This document shows, in pieces, positions 28,423 to 37,131 of a stretch of 64,000 nucleotides of DNA. Position numbers and translations under genes: made by a program. Numbering within the stretch: position 1 is the first letter of the stretch; every line of letters starts with the position of its first letter. Source of the stretch: Sphingomonas sp. PP-CE-3G-477 (GTDB taxonomy: Bacteria; Pseudomonadota; Alphaproteobacteria; Sphingomonadales; Sphingomonadaceae); NCBI RefSeq assembly GCF_003050745.1, contig NZ_QAOF01000011.1, positions 1 to 64,000 on the forward strand, written 5' to 3'. The notes under the pieces are model-generated. The model ran no database searches and was not told the origin of the DNA. It saw only the letters and a program-made list of their open reading frames with translations.

Positions 28423-29253
28423 ATGCGTCGTCGAACTTTCATTTCCGCCTTGCACGGGGCGCCTTGCTACCCGGCATAAGCATGGCGCAGCGCAGTCAGG
28501 CCGGACCCGGGGCTCCAGGAAAGCAGGGGGCGCCGGAGCCCGGACAGGGTAGCGCGCCTCTGCCCGCGAACGCGCCCCTCCCGCCGCGCTAGATCGCCGG
28601 TGAGGACCGCTTCCTGCGTCCCGACGTAGCCGCAGGGGATCGCCCGGTCGGCGCGAGTTTCGCCTCGCGCACCGCGGCCTATGGCCTCTACGGCGCTGCC
28701 GGGACCGCCCATCCGCTAGCGACGCAGGCCGGGATCGACATACTGCGCCTAGGCGGATCGGCGGTCGACGCCGCGATCGCGATCAATGCCTGCCTGGGTT
28801 TCCTCGAGCCGGCATCGGCGGCGACGCCCCGCTGCCGCCGCTGATCGCGGTGTCGGTATCGGTGCAGGGTGCGGTGGATGCCTCGTGGACGATGCACCAG
28901 CGCTATGACCGGCTGCCCTGAGCGCAGTTGTTCGAGCCGGCGATCGCGCATGCCGAGGCAAACGCGCGGGTGCCGGACATCATCGCCTACTACATTCGCC
29001 GCAGCATGGCGGCATTCCGCCAGCGGGGTAACGGCATCGAGGAAACCGCTAACGCCCACAGGACCTATGGTCTGCCCAACGGCAAAGGCCCGGCGATGGG
29101 GCAGATGCTTCGCAATCCGATCTCGCCCGCCCCTATCGCGCGATCGCAGCGGGCGGGCGTGACGCGTTCTATTCCGGCGAGATCGCCCGCGTCATCGATC
29201 GCTACTTCAAGCGGATCAGCGGCTGGCTGCGTTTCGAGGATCTGATCACGCTG
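28423..29253 (+). pseudogene. Multiply broken gamma-glutamyltransferase gene
   Basis: Pieces of a secreted gamma-glutamyltranspeptidase (Ntn hydrolase, glutathione breakdown) follow each other in different frames. The start MRRRTFISAL at 28423 shifts frame near 28450. The next piece meets TAG at 28590-28592 and then reads AHPLATQAGIDILRLGGSAV and DAAIAINACLGFLEP. A shift near 28811 leads to GIGGD and SVQGAVDASWTMHQRYDRLP. TGA at 28919-28921 replaces an expected Trp codon before AQLFEPAIAHAEA, DIIAYYIRRS and GIEETANAHRTYGLP. A shift near 29119 leads to RAIAAGGRDAFYSGEIAR and WLRFEDLITL. The C-terminal half with the autocatalytic Thr is missing. At least three shifts and two stops make it a genuine relic. 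Confidence 0.85.
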
Positions 29254-29610
29254 ACTTTTCTCTTCACTAATCCCGGTATCGCAGAGCCGACCGCGGGCGG
29301 TTTCCTGCCATTTCGGCCGTACCGGGACAGTTTCTCCTCAAGGATGCGGTTCTGCTGGCCGCGTCCCTCGTGCTGTTGCTCGCTTCGATCCGCTGCAGGA
29401 ACACCCTGGCGCCGACATGATCATGATCCTTCGTCAGGGCCGGTGGGCAAGCCCTGTACAATATTCGTACGGCATCAATCGGTGTGCGGTTAAATGGCCT
29501 GAAGCAATCAACTACATGATAAGGTGGCGTTCTTCTTTGCGGCAATAGCCCGTACGCTGATCGATGACCTTCGAGTCGCCACCTGCCGGCTCAAGTGCTA
29601 GTATTGCTTC
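29254..29610. other. Intergenic stretch before the LysR gene
   Basis: No gene recognised. The stretch is the degraded continuation of the gamma-glutamyltransferase locus and the likely promoter region of the LysR regulator. GC is lower near 29450-29530. Confidence 0.4.
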
Positions 29611-30492
29611 ATGGAGATGCAGCATATCAGGTATTTCCTCGCAATGGCGCGGGTGCTCAACTTCACGCGGGCGGCCGAAGAATGCGACGTGACGCAACCG
29701 TCGCTGACCCGCGCGATCCAGAAGCTCGAAAGTGAATTTGGCGGACAACTCTTCCGCCGCGAGCGCAGCCACACCCACCTCACCGATCTCGGACGTCAGA
29801 TGCTGCCTCATCTCGACCGCACGTTCGAGGCGGCGCAAGCCGCGATACAATTCGCCAAGGCCATCGAGAGGGCGGGCGTGGCGCCGCTTGCGCTTGGCGT
29901 AGATGCCGCGATCGAATCGGACACGCTCGACCGCATCCTGGAGGAGCTTGCCGACTGCTTGCCCGGTTTCGAACTGTCACTGTCGAGCGGGCCGCCGGAC
30001 GATTTGATCGAAGCCGCCATGAACGGTGCGCTGGACCTGGTTGTCGTCGAACTGCCAGACGACACGCCTGATCGCCTCGATGTCTGGCCGCTGTTCGACC
30101 ACAGCTCTCATATGGTCACGCGTGCGGATCATCCGCTCGCCGGAGGCGGGATGCCGCCGCTGCTTTCGGTGCGCGAGGAGTCGTGGATCGATCACAAGGG
30201 CAACGGATGCGCGCGGCTCAAGACCCTCGCTGCCTCGCATGGCTTCGTGCCGATCGTACGGCACCGCGCGATCGGTATGGCCCAGGTGAAGCAGTTGGTG
30301 GTCTCCGGGCTGGGAAGTGCCTTCATTCCGCGGCCTCGGGATGACGAGCGCTTGTGCGCCTTCACATTTGCCGATGTCGAGGTCAGGCGTGACGTCGTAC
30401 TAGGTGCGGTGGCGGGTCGTAAGCGCAGCATCGCCGCCGATGCCTTCGTGCGCGCCTCACGCGCGCGAAGCTGGGCGGCAGCTGCCACCTGA
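29611..30492 (+). CDS. LysR-family transcriptional regulator
   Basis: LysR-type regulator of 293 aa. The N-terminal winged helix-turn-helix (residues about 4-62: MQHIRYFLAMARVLNFTRAA, DVTQPSLTRAIQKLE, LFRRERSHTHLTDLG) is intact. The effector-binding domain follows (about 90-290). The start is either 29611 or the ATG two codons later; neither has a strong ribosome binding site. LysR regulators usually control a neighbouring gene. The nearest intact candidates are the peroxiredoxin gene downstream (convergent) or the decayed genes upstream, so its present target is unclear. Confidence 0.9.
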   Translation: MEMQHIRYFLAMARVLNFTRAAEECDVTQPSLTRAIQKLESEFGGQLFRRERSHTHLTDLGRQMLPHLDRTFEAAQAAIQFAKAIERAGVAPLALGVDAAIESDTLDRILEELADCLPGFELSLSSGPPDDLIEAAMNGALDLVVVELPDDTPDRLDVWPLFDHSSHMVTRADHPLAGGGMPPLLSVREESWIDHKGNGCARLKTLAASHGFVPIVRHRAIGMAQVKQLVVSGLGSAFIPRPRDDERLCAFTFADVEVRRDVVLGAVAGRKRSIAADAFVRASRARSWAAAAT

Positions 30493-30539
30493 GCCCAGGC
30501 GTAGGGACGTGTACTAAGCTCACCACGCCGTTGGCGCGC

Positions 30540-31184
30540 TCAGTGCATCGCCGTCAGAAACGCGACGACGTCCAGTGGATCGGGGCGCAAGCGAAAGTCG
30601 GCGTCGACATGGGCGTAGCGGATGATGCCGTCCTCGCCGACGACGAACGTTGCCGGGATCGGCAGAAAGCCTCCATCACTGCCATATATTGCGGCAAGAT
30701 CAAGCCCGATCGCCAGATACCGCCGCTTCATCTCCTCGCCTACGGGGAACGCCAATCCGGAGGCCAGCGCCGCCCCGTGATCGACGTCGCAGAGCAGCGT
30801 CGCGCCCGGTCCGATCATGTCCTGTATGGCGGACGCGCCTTCGCCGGTCTCGCCCGCCACGACGATCAGCCTCCCGCCCGCATGTTCAAGGGCGGGCGAG
30901 GCAGCCGCCCAGGATTGCAGCTCATGCACGCAGAACGGGCACCAAAGTCCGCGATTGAAGCTGATGACGAGCGGCCCTTCGTCCCGCAACTTCTCGAGCG
31001 AACGGTAGCGTCCCGACGCGTCGGGCAGCGAGAAGTCCGGGAACGCCTCGTCGACGCGGGGCGCCAGTTTTCCCACGTTCAGGCTTTGCAATCGGGCGAC
31101 GAAGTCATCGTAGACGGACGCGAAACCTAGAGCCGCGACGACGGCTTTGGCTTCAGGATTAGGCTGCAGCCGGGTGGTGTTCAT
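30540..31184 (-). CDS. Peroxiredoxin-like (AhpC/TSA family) protein
   Basis: Thioredoxin-fold protein of 214 aa from the ATG at 31184 (MNTTRLQPNPEAK); the frame extends to 31268 but the shorter start fits this subfamily. The redox motif is C82-P-F-C85 in SFNRGLWCPFCVHELQ, a two-cysteine arrangement of the alkyl hydroperoxide reductase/TSA superfamily. IPATFVVGEDGIIRYAHVDAD near the end is the conserved strand region. It probably reduces peroxides or protein disulfides in the cytoplasm. It is divergent from the msrB-msrA operon, which fits a shared oxidative-stress role. Confidence 0.85.
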   Translation of the reverse strand: MNTTRLQPNPEAKAVVAALGFASVYDDFVARLQSLNVGKLAPRVDEAFPDFSLPDASGRYRSLEKLRDEGPLVISFNRGLWCPFCVHELQSWAAASPALEHAGGRLIVVAGETGEGASAIQDMIGPGATLLCDVDHGAALASGLAFPVGEEMKRRYLAIGLDLAAIYGSDGGFLPIPATFVVGEDGIIRYAHVDADFRLRPDPLDVVAFLTAMH

Positions 31185-31440
31185 GCCGTGCAGGATAGCG
31201 TCGAAACGCGCGAGTGTGACAGCGCCAAATCGCTTTATCATCTGAGTTGAAAAATCGTGATCGCGCAACTGTCAGTAATACACGCGTGGGACTCGACCAC
31301 AACGCGAAAGACTGCAACGCTATTGAAACTATACGCACAACGTATTGGCCAAATCAAAATAGCGCTGCAATATCTTACGCGGTGAACGATAAATATGCTG
31401 AAGCACGCCTGGTCCTACAAGATAAGTATCGGAGACTATC

Positions 31441-31884
31441 ATGAATTTTGAAAAGTCGCAGGATGCGGTCGATCGGCTGACCCCGGAGCAACGCAGGGTT
31501 ACGCAGGATTCGGGTACCGAACGGCCCTTCACCGGAGAGTATGACGGCAACAAGGAGCCCGGCATCTACGTCGACGTCGTATCGGGCGAACCGCTGTTCG
31601 CCTCGACCGACAAATACGAGTCGGGCTCCGGCTGGCCCAGCTTCACCAAGCCGATCGTGCCCACAAACGTGAACGAGGTGCGCGACACCACACACGGAAC
31701 GGTTCGGACCGAGGTCAGGTCGGTACACGCCGACAGCCATCTCGGCCACGTGTTCCCGGACGGTCCCGCCGACCGCGGTGGCCTGCGCTACTGCATCAAC
31801 TCGGCGTCGCTTCGCTTCATCCCGCGCGATGAGATGGAGAGCGGAGGCTACGGCGAATATCTCGATCAGGCAGAGGAGGCTTAA
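31441..31884 (+). CDS. msrB: Peptide methionine-R-sulfoxide reductase MsrB
   Basis: Reduces the R-epimer of methionine sulfoxide in proteins; 147 aa. The family core is clear: ESGSGWPSF (61-68), [10 protein letters not shown] and the catalytic C118 in [10 protein letters not shown]. The zinc-binding CxxC pairs of many MsrB proteins are absent ([12 protein letters not shown] at that place), so this is the zinc-free type. GGAG lies seven bases upstream of the ATG. It starts a tightly packed operon: msrA begins two bases after its stop. Confidence 0.95.
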   Translation: MNFEKSQDAVDRLTPEQRRVTQDSGTERPFTGEYDGNKEPGIYVDVVSGEPLFASTDKYESGSGWPSFTKPIVPTNVNEVRDTTHGTVRTEVRSVHADSHLGHVFPDGPADRGGLRYCINSASLRFIPRDEMESGGYGEYLDQAEEA

Positions 31885-31885
31885 T

Positions 31886-32467
31886 ATGCACGAGCGCGCC
31901 ATTCTCGCGGGCGGGTGCTTCTGGGGCATGCAGGATCTGATTCGCAAGCGGCCCGGCATCGTCTCGACTCGCGTCGGTTACACCGGCGGCGACATTCCGA
32001 ACGCCACCTATCGCAACCACGGCACGCACGCCGAGGGGATCGAGATCGTCTTCGACCCAGCGGTGACGAGCTACCGGGCCATCCTCGAATTCTTCTTCCA
32101 GATCCACGATCCGACCACCAAGAACCGCCAGGGCAACGACATGGGGCTCTCCTACCGGTCGGGCATCTATTACGTCGACGACGCGCAGAAGCGCGTTGCC
32201 GAGGACACGATCGCCGATGTGGATGCCTCCGGGCTGTGGAACGGCAAGGTGGTCACCGAGGTCGTGCCGGTCGGAGAGTTTTGGGAAGCCGAGCCGGATC
32301 ACCAGGATTATCTGGAGACGCGGCCGAACGGCTACACCTGCCACTTCGTGCGTCCGGGCTGGGTGCTTCCGAAGCGCCAGTCGGCTGCCGATGCGCAGCC
32401 TGTGGCTGGGATCAGCAGAATAGACGCAACCACCGCGCAGCGCGGTCTGGTCCGCAATCCTCCATGA
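31886..32467 (+). CDS. msrA: Peptide methionine-S-sulfoxide reductase MsrA
   Basis: Reduces the S-epimer of methionine sulfoxide; 193 aa. The ATG at 31886 follows GAGGAGG and gives [16 protein letters not shown] with the catalytic C11 in [33 protein letters not shown] and [10 protein letters not shown] are standard MsrA blocks. It is 2 bases from msrB and its stop overlaps an ATG (ATGA at 32464-32467) in the frame of the next gene. Together with MsrB it would repair both sulfoxide epimers, as expected after peroxide or hypochlorite stress. Confidence 0.95.
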   Translation: MHERAILAGGCFWGMQDLIRKRPGIVSTRVGYTGGDIPNATYRNHGTHAEGIEIVFDPAVTSYRAILEFFFQIHDPTTKNRQGNDMGLSYRSGIYYVDDAQKRVAEDTIADVDASGLWNGKVVTEVVPVGEFWEAEPDHQDYLETRPNGYTCHFVRPGWVLPKRQSAADAQPVAGISRIDATTAQRGLVRNPP

Positions 32468-32490
32468 CCGCAGCACCAGGATCGCAGATT

Positions 32491-33195
32491 ATGACCGACC
32501 TTTCGTCCTTCCCGATCACGCAACGCTGGCCGGCATCGCATCCCGATCGCATCCAGCTCTACGCCACGCCGACCCCCAACGGCGTCAAGGTCTCGATCAT
32601 GCTGGAGGAAACCGGCGCGGCGTACGAGCCGCATTTCGTAGATATCTCGAACAACGAGTCGAAGGACCCGGCGTTCGTGGCGCTCAATCCGAACGGCCGC
32701 ATCCCCGCGATCATCGATCCGGCGGGGCCCGACGGTAAGCCCCTGGCGCTATGGGAATCCGGGGCGATCCTTCTCTACCTCGCCGAGAAGACGGGCCAGT
32801 TCATGCCCGTCGACCCTGCCCGACGGTACGAGACGCTTGCCTGGGTCTTCTTCCAGATGTCGGCGATTGGACCGATGTTCGGTCAGCTTGGCTTCTTCCT
32901 GCGATTTGGCGGTAAGGATTTCGAGGACAAACGGCCGCGACAGCGCTTCGTCGACGAGACCAAGCGTCTCCTCGGGGTCCTGGATCGCCAGTTGGAAGGC
33001 CGCGACTGGATCGTCGACGACTATTCGATCGCGGACATCGCGACGATCGGCTGGGTGAATGCGCTGAGCGCGTTCTACGCTGCCGAGGCCATTCTCGGCC
33101 TGGACGAGTATGCGAACGTCCAGGCGTGGCTCGCACGCGCGCTGGCGCGACCGGCGGTGCAGCGCGGACTTCATATCCCCGCGAAGCCGGCATGA
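32491..33195 (+). CDS. Glutathione S-transferase, YghU/YfcG-like
   Basis: Glutathione-dependent enzyme of 234 aa. The N-terminal thioredoxin-like domain contains YATPTPNGVKVSIMLEE and NPNGRIPAIID with ESGAILLYLAEKTG, as in the YfcG/YghU (Nu-class) disulfide-bond reductases. The C-terminal helical domain has the conserved DYSIADIATIGWV. The ATG at 32491 gives the family-like start MTDLSSFPITQRW; an in-frame ATG at 32464 overlapping the msrA stop would add nine residues. It couples to corA through an ATGA overlap at 33192-33195. Its place in the msr operon points to thiol-based redox repair. Confidence 0.92.
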   Translation: MTDLSSFPITQRWPASHPDRIQLYATPTPNGVKVSIMLEETGAAYEPHFVDISNNESKDPAFVALNPNGRIPAIIDPAGPDGKPLALWESGAILLYLAEKTGQFMPVDPARRYETLAWVFFQMSAIGPMFGQLGFFLRFGGKDFEDKRPRQRFVDETKRLLGVLDRQLEGRDWIVDDYSIADIATIGWVNALSAFYAAEAILGLDEYANVQAWLARALARPAVQRGLHIPAKPA

Positions 33196-34160
33196 GCGTA
33201 ATCGCCGCCTATTATTACCACGAAGGCAAGCGAGTGCGGGCGATAGCGCTCGATGAAAGCATCGAACTGGGCGAGGATCGCACGGGCTTCTGCTGGAGCG
33301 CGCTCGGCGAGCCTAGCGACGACGAACTCAGCAAGCTCCAGGCGACGTACAACCTTCATCCGTTGGCGATCGACAACGCGATGCACCCGCTGTGTCCGCC
33401 CAAGCTCGAAGTCTATAATGATGAACTCTACATCGTCGCGCAGACCGCGGCGCTGGTGGGCGACCGGATCATTTACGGCAAGATGGCGATTTTCACCGGT
33501 CACAATCATCTCATCACCGTACGGCACGGCACCGCGGGCGCGCTAGGCAACCTTCGCGCGCAACTCGAGGGATCGACCACCTTGTCCCGAAAGGGTGTCG
33601 ACTACGTCCTGCACGCCGTCCTGCACCGCATCGTCGACCAGTATCTGCCGATCTTCGAGATGATCGAGGACGACGTCCTGGCGATGGAGAGACGGTCGCT
33701 CGACGACTTTCTCGAGCGAGAGGACGTCGTCCGCATCTTCGAACTGAGATCCGAACTCACGCGGTTCCAGCGCACGCTCGGCGCCATGGGGGAGCTGGTG
33801 GGAAAGCTCGTCCGCGGCTATTTCCCCTGCATCAGCGCCGACGTGACACCCTATTTCAGCGACGTCGCCGACCATCTCCACCGCGTCCAGTCGATGGTCG
33901 ACGGCCTTCTTCACGTCCTGTCCACGGTCTTCGAGGCGAGCAGCCTTTTGGAGGCGCAGCGGATGGGCGTGATCACCCGGCAACTGGCGGCATGGGCGGC
34001 GATACTCGCGGTCCCGACGGCGATCGCGGGGATATACGGCATGAATTTCAAGAACATGCCGGAGCTGGACGCGACCTACGGATACTTCATCGTGCTCGGC
34101 GTAATCGCAGTGTTCTGTCTGCTGCTGTTCGTGCGCTTCAAGAAGGCCAAGTGGTTATGA
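33192..34160 (+). CDS. corA: CorA-family divalent cation transporter
   Basis: Magnesium/cobalt (or zinc) channel of the CorA family, 322 aa, two C-terminal membrane helices. The signature GMN is at 283-285 (IYGMNFKNMPEL) between the helices, and the large cytoplasmic N-terminal domain includes VDQYLPIFEMIEDDVLAMERR. It begins inside the stop of the GST gene and its stop overlaps the start of the next gene (ATGA at 34157-34160), so translation is coupled through the operon. Whether it exports or imports, and which metal, cannot be told; the ZntB branch looks similar. Confidence 0.92.
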   Translation: MSVIAAYYYHEGKRVRAIALDESIELGEDRTGFCWSALGEPSDDELSKLQATYNLHPLAIDNAMHPLCPPKLEVYNDELYIVAQTAALVGDRIIYGKMAIFTGHNHLITVRHGTAGALGNLRAQLEGSTTLSRKGVDYVLHAVLHRIVDQYLPIFEMIEDDVLAMERRSLDDFLEREDVVRIFELRSELTRFQRTLGAMGELVGKLVRGYFPCISADVTPYFSDVADHLHRVQSMVDGLLHVLSTVFEASSLLEAQRMGVITRQLAAWAAILAVPTAIAGIYGMNFKNMPELDATYGYFIVLGVIAVFCLLLFVRFKKAKWL

Positions 34161-34729
34161 CGACCCAACTTACCGACATCCTCGAAGCGGTGCAGGCGTT
34201 CGTCGCCAAGGGCTACGACCACGAATATCGCGTCAAGGACAGCACTCTCGTCGATCTCGAACTCGGATCGACCATCGAAGCGTGCACCATTCGCGTCGAC
34301 GCGGCGTTGCGCCTCGAAAGCGACGACGATGGCGAAGACGCCTCCAATATCTACGCGATCACCGATCCGGCAACCGGGCACCGTGGCCTGTTGATCGACG
34401 CGTTCGACGTGTTCCACGAAATCTGTCCCCGCGACCTGTCCGAGCGGCTCGTCGCGGATCGGGAAACGGTGGCGGCAAGCGACCGGGACGCGCCGACCAA
34501 GCACGGACTGCGCAAGGTCTTCAAGGACGAGTTCCACCGCGATCCCGAACGCTACGTTCTGCGGGAGGGCTTTCCCGACTTCCCGTCATGCCCGTTCGGC
34601 GGCGGTTTCAGCATCCTCGGTTTCGACACCGCCGAGCAAGACTATGTCTGGCTCGTCACGAGCATCATTCGAGATTCCCGGCTGATCCGCGTTCCCTACC
34701 AGGGCGAAGACGTCATCAGCGACGGATAG
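34157..34729 (+). CDS. Conserved hypothetical protein in the msr-corA operon
   Basis: A 190-aa soluble protein coupled to corA by a four-base overlap. The first about 95 residues (DILEAVQAFVAKGYDHEYRV, then IYAITDPATGHRGLLIDAFD) resemble a short family often labelled phosphoribosylpyrophosphate synthetase without evidence for that activity. The second half (FKDEFHRDPERYVLREG, PSCPFGGGFSILGFD) is not recognised. No signal peptide or membrane segment. Position suggests a function with the redox-repair and metal-transport genes, but none can be assigned. Confidence 0.75.
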   Translation: MTTQLTDILEAVQAFVAKGYDHEYRVKDSTLVDLELGSTIEACTIRVDAALRLESDDDGEDASNIYAITDPATGHRGLLIDAFDVFHEICPRDLSERLVADRETVAASDRDAPTKHGLRKVFKDEFHRDPERYVLREGFPDFPSCPFGGGFSILGFDTAEQDYVWLVTSIIRDSRLIRVPYQGEDVISDG

Positions 34730-34790
34730 CGACGTCGCTTAAGTACGAGTCCGCCGAACTATTGAAGCACCGTAACGCAAGGACGTCATC

Positions 34791-35240
34791 ATGGACTGGA
34801 ATAAGGCCCACATCCGAGACACGATGCTCTCGCTGGAGACCGCAGCGCTGCAGAGCGCTCGGGGAAACTACCTCGACTATGTCTTCACCGCTAAGGTCGA
34901 TCAAAGCGAACCGGTCGAGAACGATGAACTGGCGCAGGCCGAGATTGCCAGCGACCTCGCCGAAGCTCTCGACGACACGCTGCACGACCACGCCGACAAG
35001 ATCGACAAGCTCAGGATGATCGATTTCGGCCCCAAGTCGACCGTCGAGGAAGGTGCCGTCGTCAAGCTGTCCGGCCGCTACTTCGCGATCGCCGTATCGA
35101 CCAGCAGGTTCACCTGTCAGGGGCGAGACGTGATGGGCATTTCCACGATGGCACCGATCTTCGAAGCGATCGAAGGCGCCCGAGCCGGGGAGACCGTGCA
35201 GTTCAACGGCCGCGACTTCATCGTCGAAGACGTGGAATAG
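34791..35240 (+). CDS. GreA/GreB C-terminal-domain-like protein
   Basis: A 149-aa protein whose last about 80 residues (IDFGPKSTVEEGAVVKLSG, GISTMAPIFEAIEGARAGE and FNGRDFIVEDVE) follow the FKBP-like C-terminal domain of Gre transcript-cleavage factors. The N-terminal half is helical and acidic (VENDELAQAEIASDLAEALDD) but is not the regular Gre coiled coil. It could bind RNA polymerase in the secondary channel like Rnk- or Gre-type factors; this is inference from the domain. It lies 61 bases after the previous gene on the same strand. Confidence 0.7.
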   Translation: MDWNKAHIRDTMLSLETAALQSARGNYLDYVFTAKVDQSEPVENDELAQAEIASDLAEALDDTLHDHADKIDKLRMIDFGPKSTVEEGAVVKLSGRYFAIAVSTSRFTCQGRDVMGISTMAPIFEAIEGARAGETVQFNGRDFIVEDVE

Positions 35241-35301
35241 GGTCCGGCCACCAGCCATCGCGCCAGTCCCGAACGCCGTTCATCTCATCAAGGGCAAGCT
35301 C

Positions 35302-35703
35302 ATGACGACACCGTCGTTCTTCATCACCCCCGGCTACGGGACGCGCCTGCACGACGCGCTGCATTACTCCCAGGCGATGCGCATCGGCGACCGCGTGGAG
35401 ATTTCCGGACAAGGCGGCTGGAACGACGATCTCGTTATTCCGGAGTCGATAGAGGACGAGATCGCGCAGGCGTTCGAGAACGTGGAACGGACGCTTGCGA
35501 CAGCCGGGGCAAACTGGCGGCACGTCGTCCACGTCAATTCCTATCACGTCGGCGGCTTCCCTGCCGTCATCAACGAGACGATCGCCAGGCTATACCGCCA
35601 CTACATGCCCGACCGCGCGCCGATCTGGACGCAATTGGGGGTAGAGGCGCTGGGGCTTCCCACCATGCGCATCGAAATTCGCGTGACGGCGATCATAGCG
35701 TGA
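35302..35703 (+). CDS. RidA/YjgF-family protein
   Basis: A 133-aa member of the RidA (YjgF/YER057c/UK114) family. The family hallmarks are visible: DRVEISGQGGWNDDL early, a middle helix with QAFENVERTLATAGANWRHV, and the C-terminal MRIEIRVTAII in which the conserved Arg follows the MRIE strand. RidA proteins deaminate reactive enamines/imines; diverged subfamilies have other or unknown substrates. AAGGGCAAGCTC precedes the ATG. It is 61 bases downstream of the Gre-like gene on the same strand and may be part of the stress operon or separate. Confidence 0.88.
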   Translation: MTTPSFFITPGYGTRLHDALHYSQAMRIGDRVEISGQGGWNDDLVIPESIEDEIAQAFENVERTLATAGANWRHVVHVNSYHVGGFPAVINETIARLYRHYMPDRAPIWTQLGVEALGLPTMRIEIRVTAIIA

Positions 35704-35785
35704 TCCGCCTTGGATCTGTGACGCGGCGAACATCTCACGAAATTTCACGATTTTAATCGAAGCACACTGTCTACGGGAGCCCTTC

Positions 35786-36076
35786 ATGTTCGAAGCCGAA
35801 GCACGCATCGCCACGATCGATAGCAGCCGATATCTGACCGAGATCGCCAAGGCGTGGGTGCACACCTATCCGGTTCGCTACGATGCGCTGACTGCGGAGA
35901 TCGAGCTTCCCGGCGGCCAGCTTATCATGACAGCCGATGGTGACAGCTTGTCGCTCCGCCTTGTGGGTACGGACCATGGACGCTTCGACGCCGCAAAGGA
36001 GGCCGTAGCCAAGCATGTGGATCGCGTGGCTGAACACGATACCGGCGTGCGCTGCGTCTGGCATGAGGTTTCCTGA
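35786..36076 (+). CDS. DUF2218-family small protein
   Basis: A 96-aa protein matching the layout of DUF2218: RIATIDSSRYLTEIAKAWVH near the N-terminus, then PVRYDALTAEIELPGGQLIM and a final AVAKHVDRVAEHD. Members are often encoded beside iron- or siderophore-related genes, but no function is established. A short AT-richer gap of about 80 bases separates it from the RidA-like gene. No signal peptide or membrane segment. Confidence 0.75.
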   Translation: MFEAEARIATIDSSRYLTEIAKAWVHTYPVRYDALTAEIELPGGQLIMTADGDSLSLRLVGTDHGRFDAAKEAVAKHVDRVAEHDTGVRCVWHEVS

Positions 36077-36138
36077 TCGCAAGCGGCACGGTCGAACCGC
36101 CCAAATCTAGCAGTCAGGATGAGCCCTCGCTGCCTAAG

Positions 36139-36609
36139 CTATACCTGACCCAAGTCGGCGATGAGTGTGTCCGCATCGAGATGGAAATCCGAGAAGACGA
36201 TACGGCCGCCTGCATCGATGACGGTGAACCAAGGTGTTCCTCGCGTGCGGTAGTCTTCCATGAAGGTCGGCAGCGTCTGCCCGGTCGGTGGCTCATCGTG
36301 ACCGAAAGCGAGGGGAAGGTCATATTTGCGCTGGTTCACGCGCAACGTCTCGAATGTGTTCTCGTCCGCGCCTTCGAAGACGGTCTGGATCACCGCAAAC
36401 CCCACGCCCTGGCGGCTTAATGCGCGATGTAATTTTTGTAGCGTCGGAAACCCGTGAAGGTGGCAACCGGGGCACCAATGCTGGAAGGCGAACAGGACCT
36501 TCGGGCCAGGCCCGACATCCGATAGCGTAAGGGGCGCGATCACTCCTCCGTCGCCGCCGATCCATTTCTGCACCCGTAGCTCGGGGGCCTGCGTTTGGTC
36601 GATGCTCAT
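36139..36609 (-). CDS. Thioredoxin-fold redox protein (TlpA/AhpC-like)
   Basis: A 156-aa protein with the motif C46-P-G-C49 in LFAFQHWCPGCHLHGFP, the redox-active site of TlpA/ResA or AhpC/TSA-type proteins. TPWFTVIDAGGRIVFSDFH supplies the cis-Pro-side strand region. No signal peptide is visible, so it is probably cytoplasmic. It follows the GlcG-like gene by 42 bases on the same strand, the last of a three-gene group with the alcohol dehydrogenase. Confidence 0.82.
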   Translation of the reverse strand: MSIDQTQAPELRVQKWIGGDGGVIAPLTLSDVGPGPKVLFAFQHWCPGCHLHGFPTLQKLHRALSRQGVGFAVIQTVFEGADENTFETLRVNQRKYDLPLAFGHDEPPTGQTLPTFMEDYRTRGTPWFTVIDAGGRIVFSDFHLDADTLIADLGQV

Positions 36610-36651
36610 TTGCTACTCCAATTACAATGCGGATCGTCGGCTGGGCGGTCG

Positions 36652-37083
36652 TCAGGCCGGTAGCTCGAACCCGATTTGCTTGAGTGCCGCGACGCAGGCA
36701 TCCTGGTCCTGCTGATAGTTGCCGCCGGAGATGCCGATCCCGCCGATCAGCTTGCCGTCCTCCAGGATCGGATAGCCGCCGCCGACCGCGACCATCCGCG
36801 GCCGATAGGCCAGCGGCGCCACTTTCGGATCGTTGGTCACATAGTCGTTCCAGACGTGCGTCGGGAACCCGAACGAGGCGGAACTCCAGGCCTTGTCGAT
36901 GGCAACGTCGACGGTAAGGAACGGCGCATCGTCGGTGCGCTCGAACGCGCGCAGATACCCGGCGGCGTCGACAACGGCGACGGCAGCCGGGATGCCGATC
37001 ACGCGGGCTGCGGCGATCGCCGCGTCGATGAGGGCGACCGCGGTTTCGCGGTTGATCGATGCAGTGGCGATAGATTTGGCCAT
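36652..37083 (-). CDS. GlcG/HbpS-family protein
   Basis: A 143-aa protein of the GlcG/HbpS (haem-degrading/cofactor-binding) family. The conserved blocks are AAVAVVDAAGYLRAFERTD, AIDKAWSSASFG, and the glycine-rich GGGYPILEDGKLIGGIGISGG. Members bind haem, cobalamin or are found beside oxidoreductases with unclear function. Here it lies between an alcohol dehydrogenase-like gene (49 bases upstream) and a thioredoxin-fold gene, probably co-transcribed. Confidence 0.88.
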   Translation of the reverse strand: MAKSIATASINRETAVALIDAAIAAARVIGIPAAVAVVDAAGYLRAFERTDDAPFLTVDVAIDKAWSSASFGFPTHVWNDYVTNDPKVAPLAYRPRMVAVGGGYPILEDGKLIGGIGISGGNYQQDQDACVAALKQIGFELPA

Positions 37084-37131
37084 GGATTTTTCCGATCCTG
37101 AGGTTGGAAACGATGTTGGCGGCGGTTGCCG

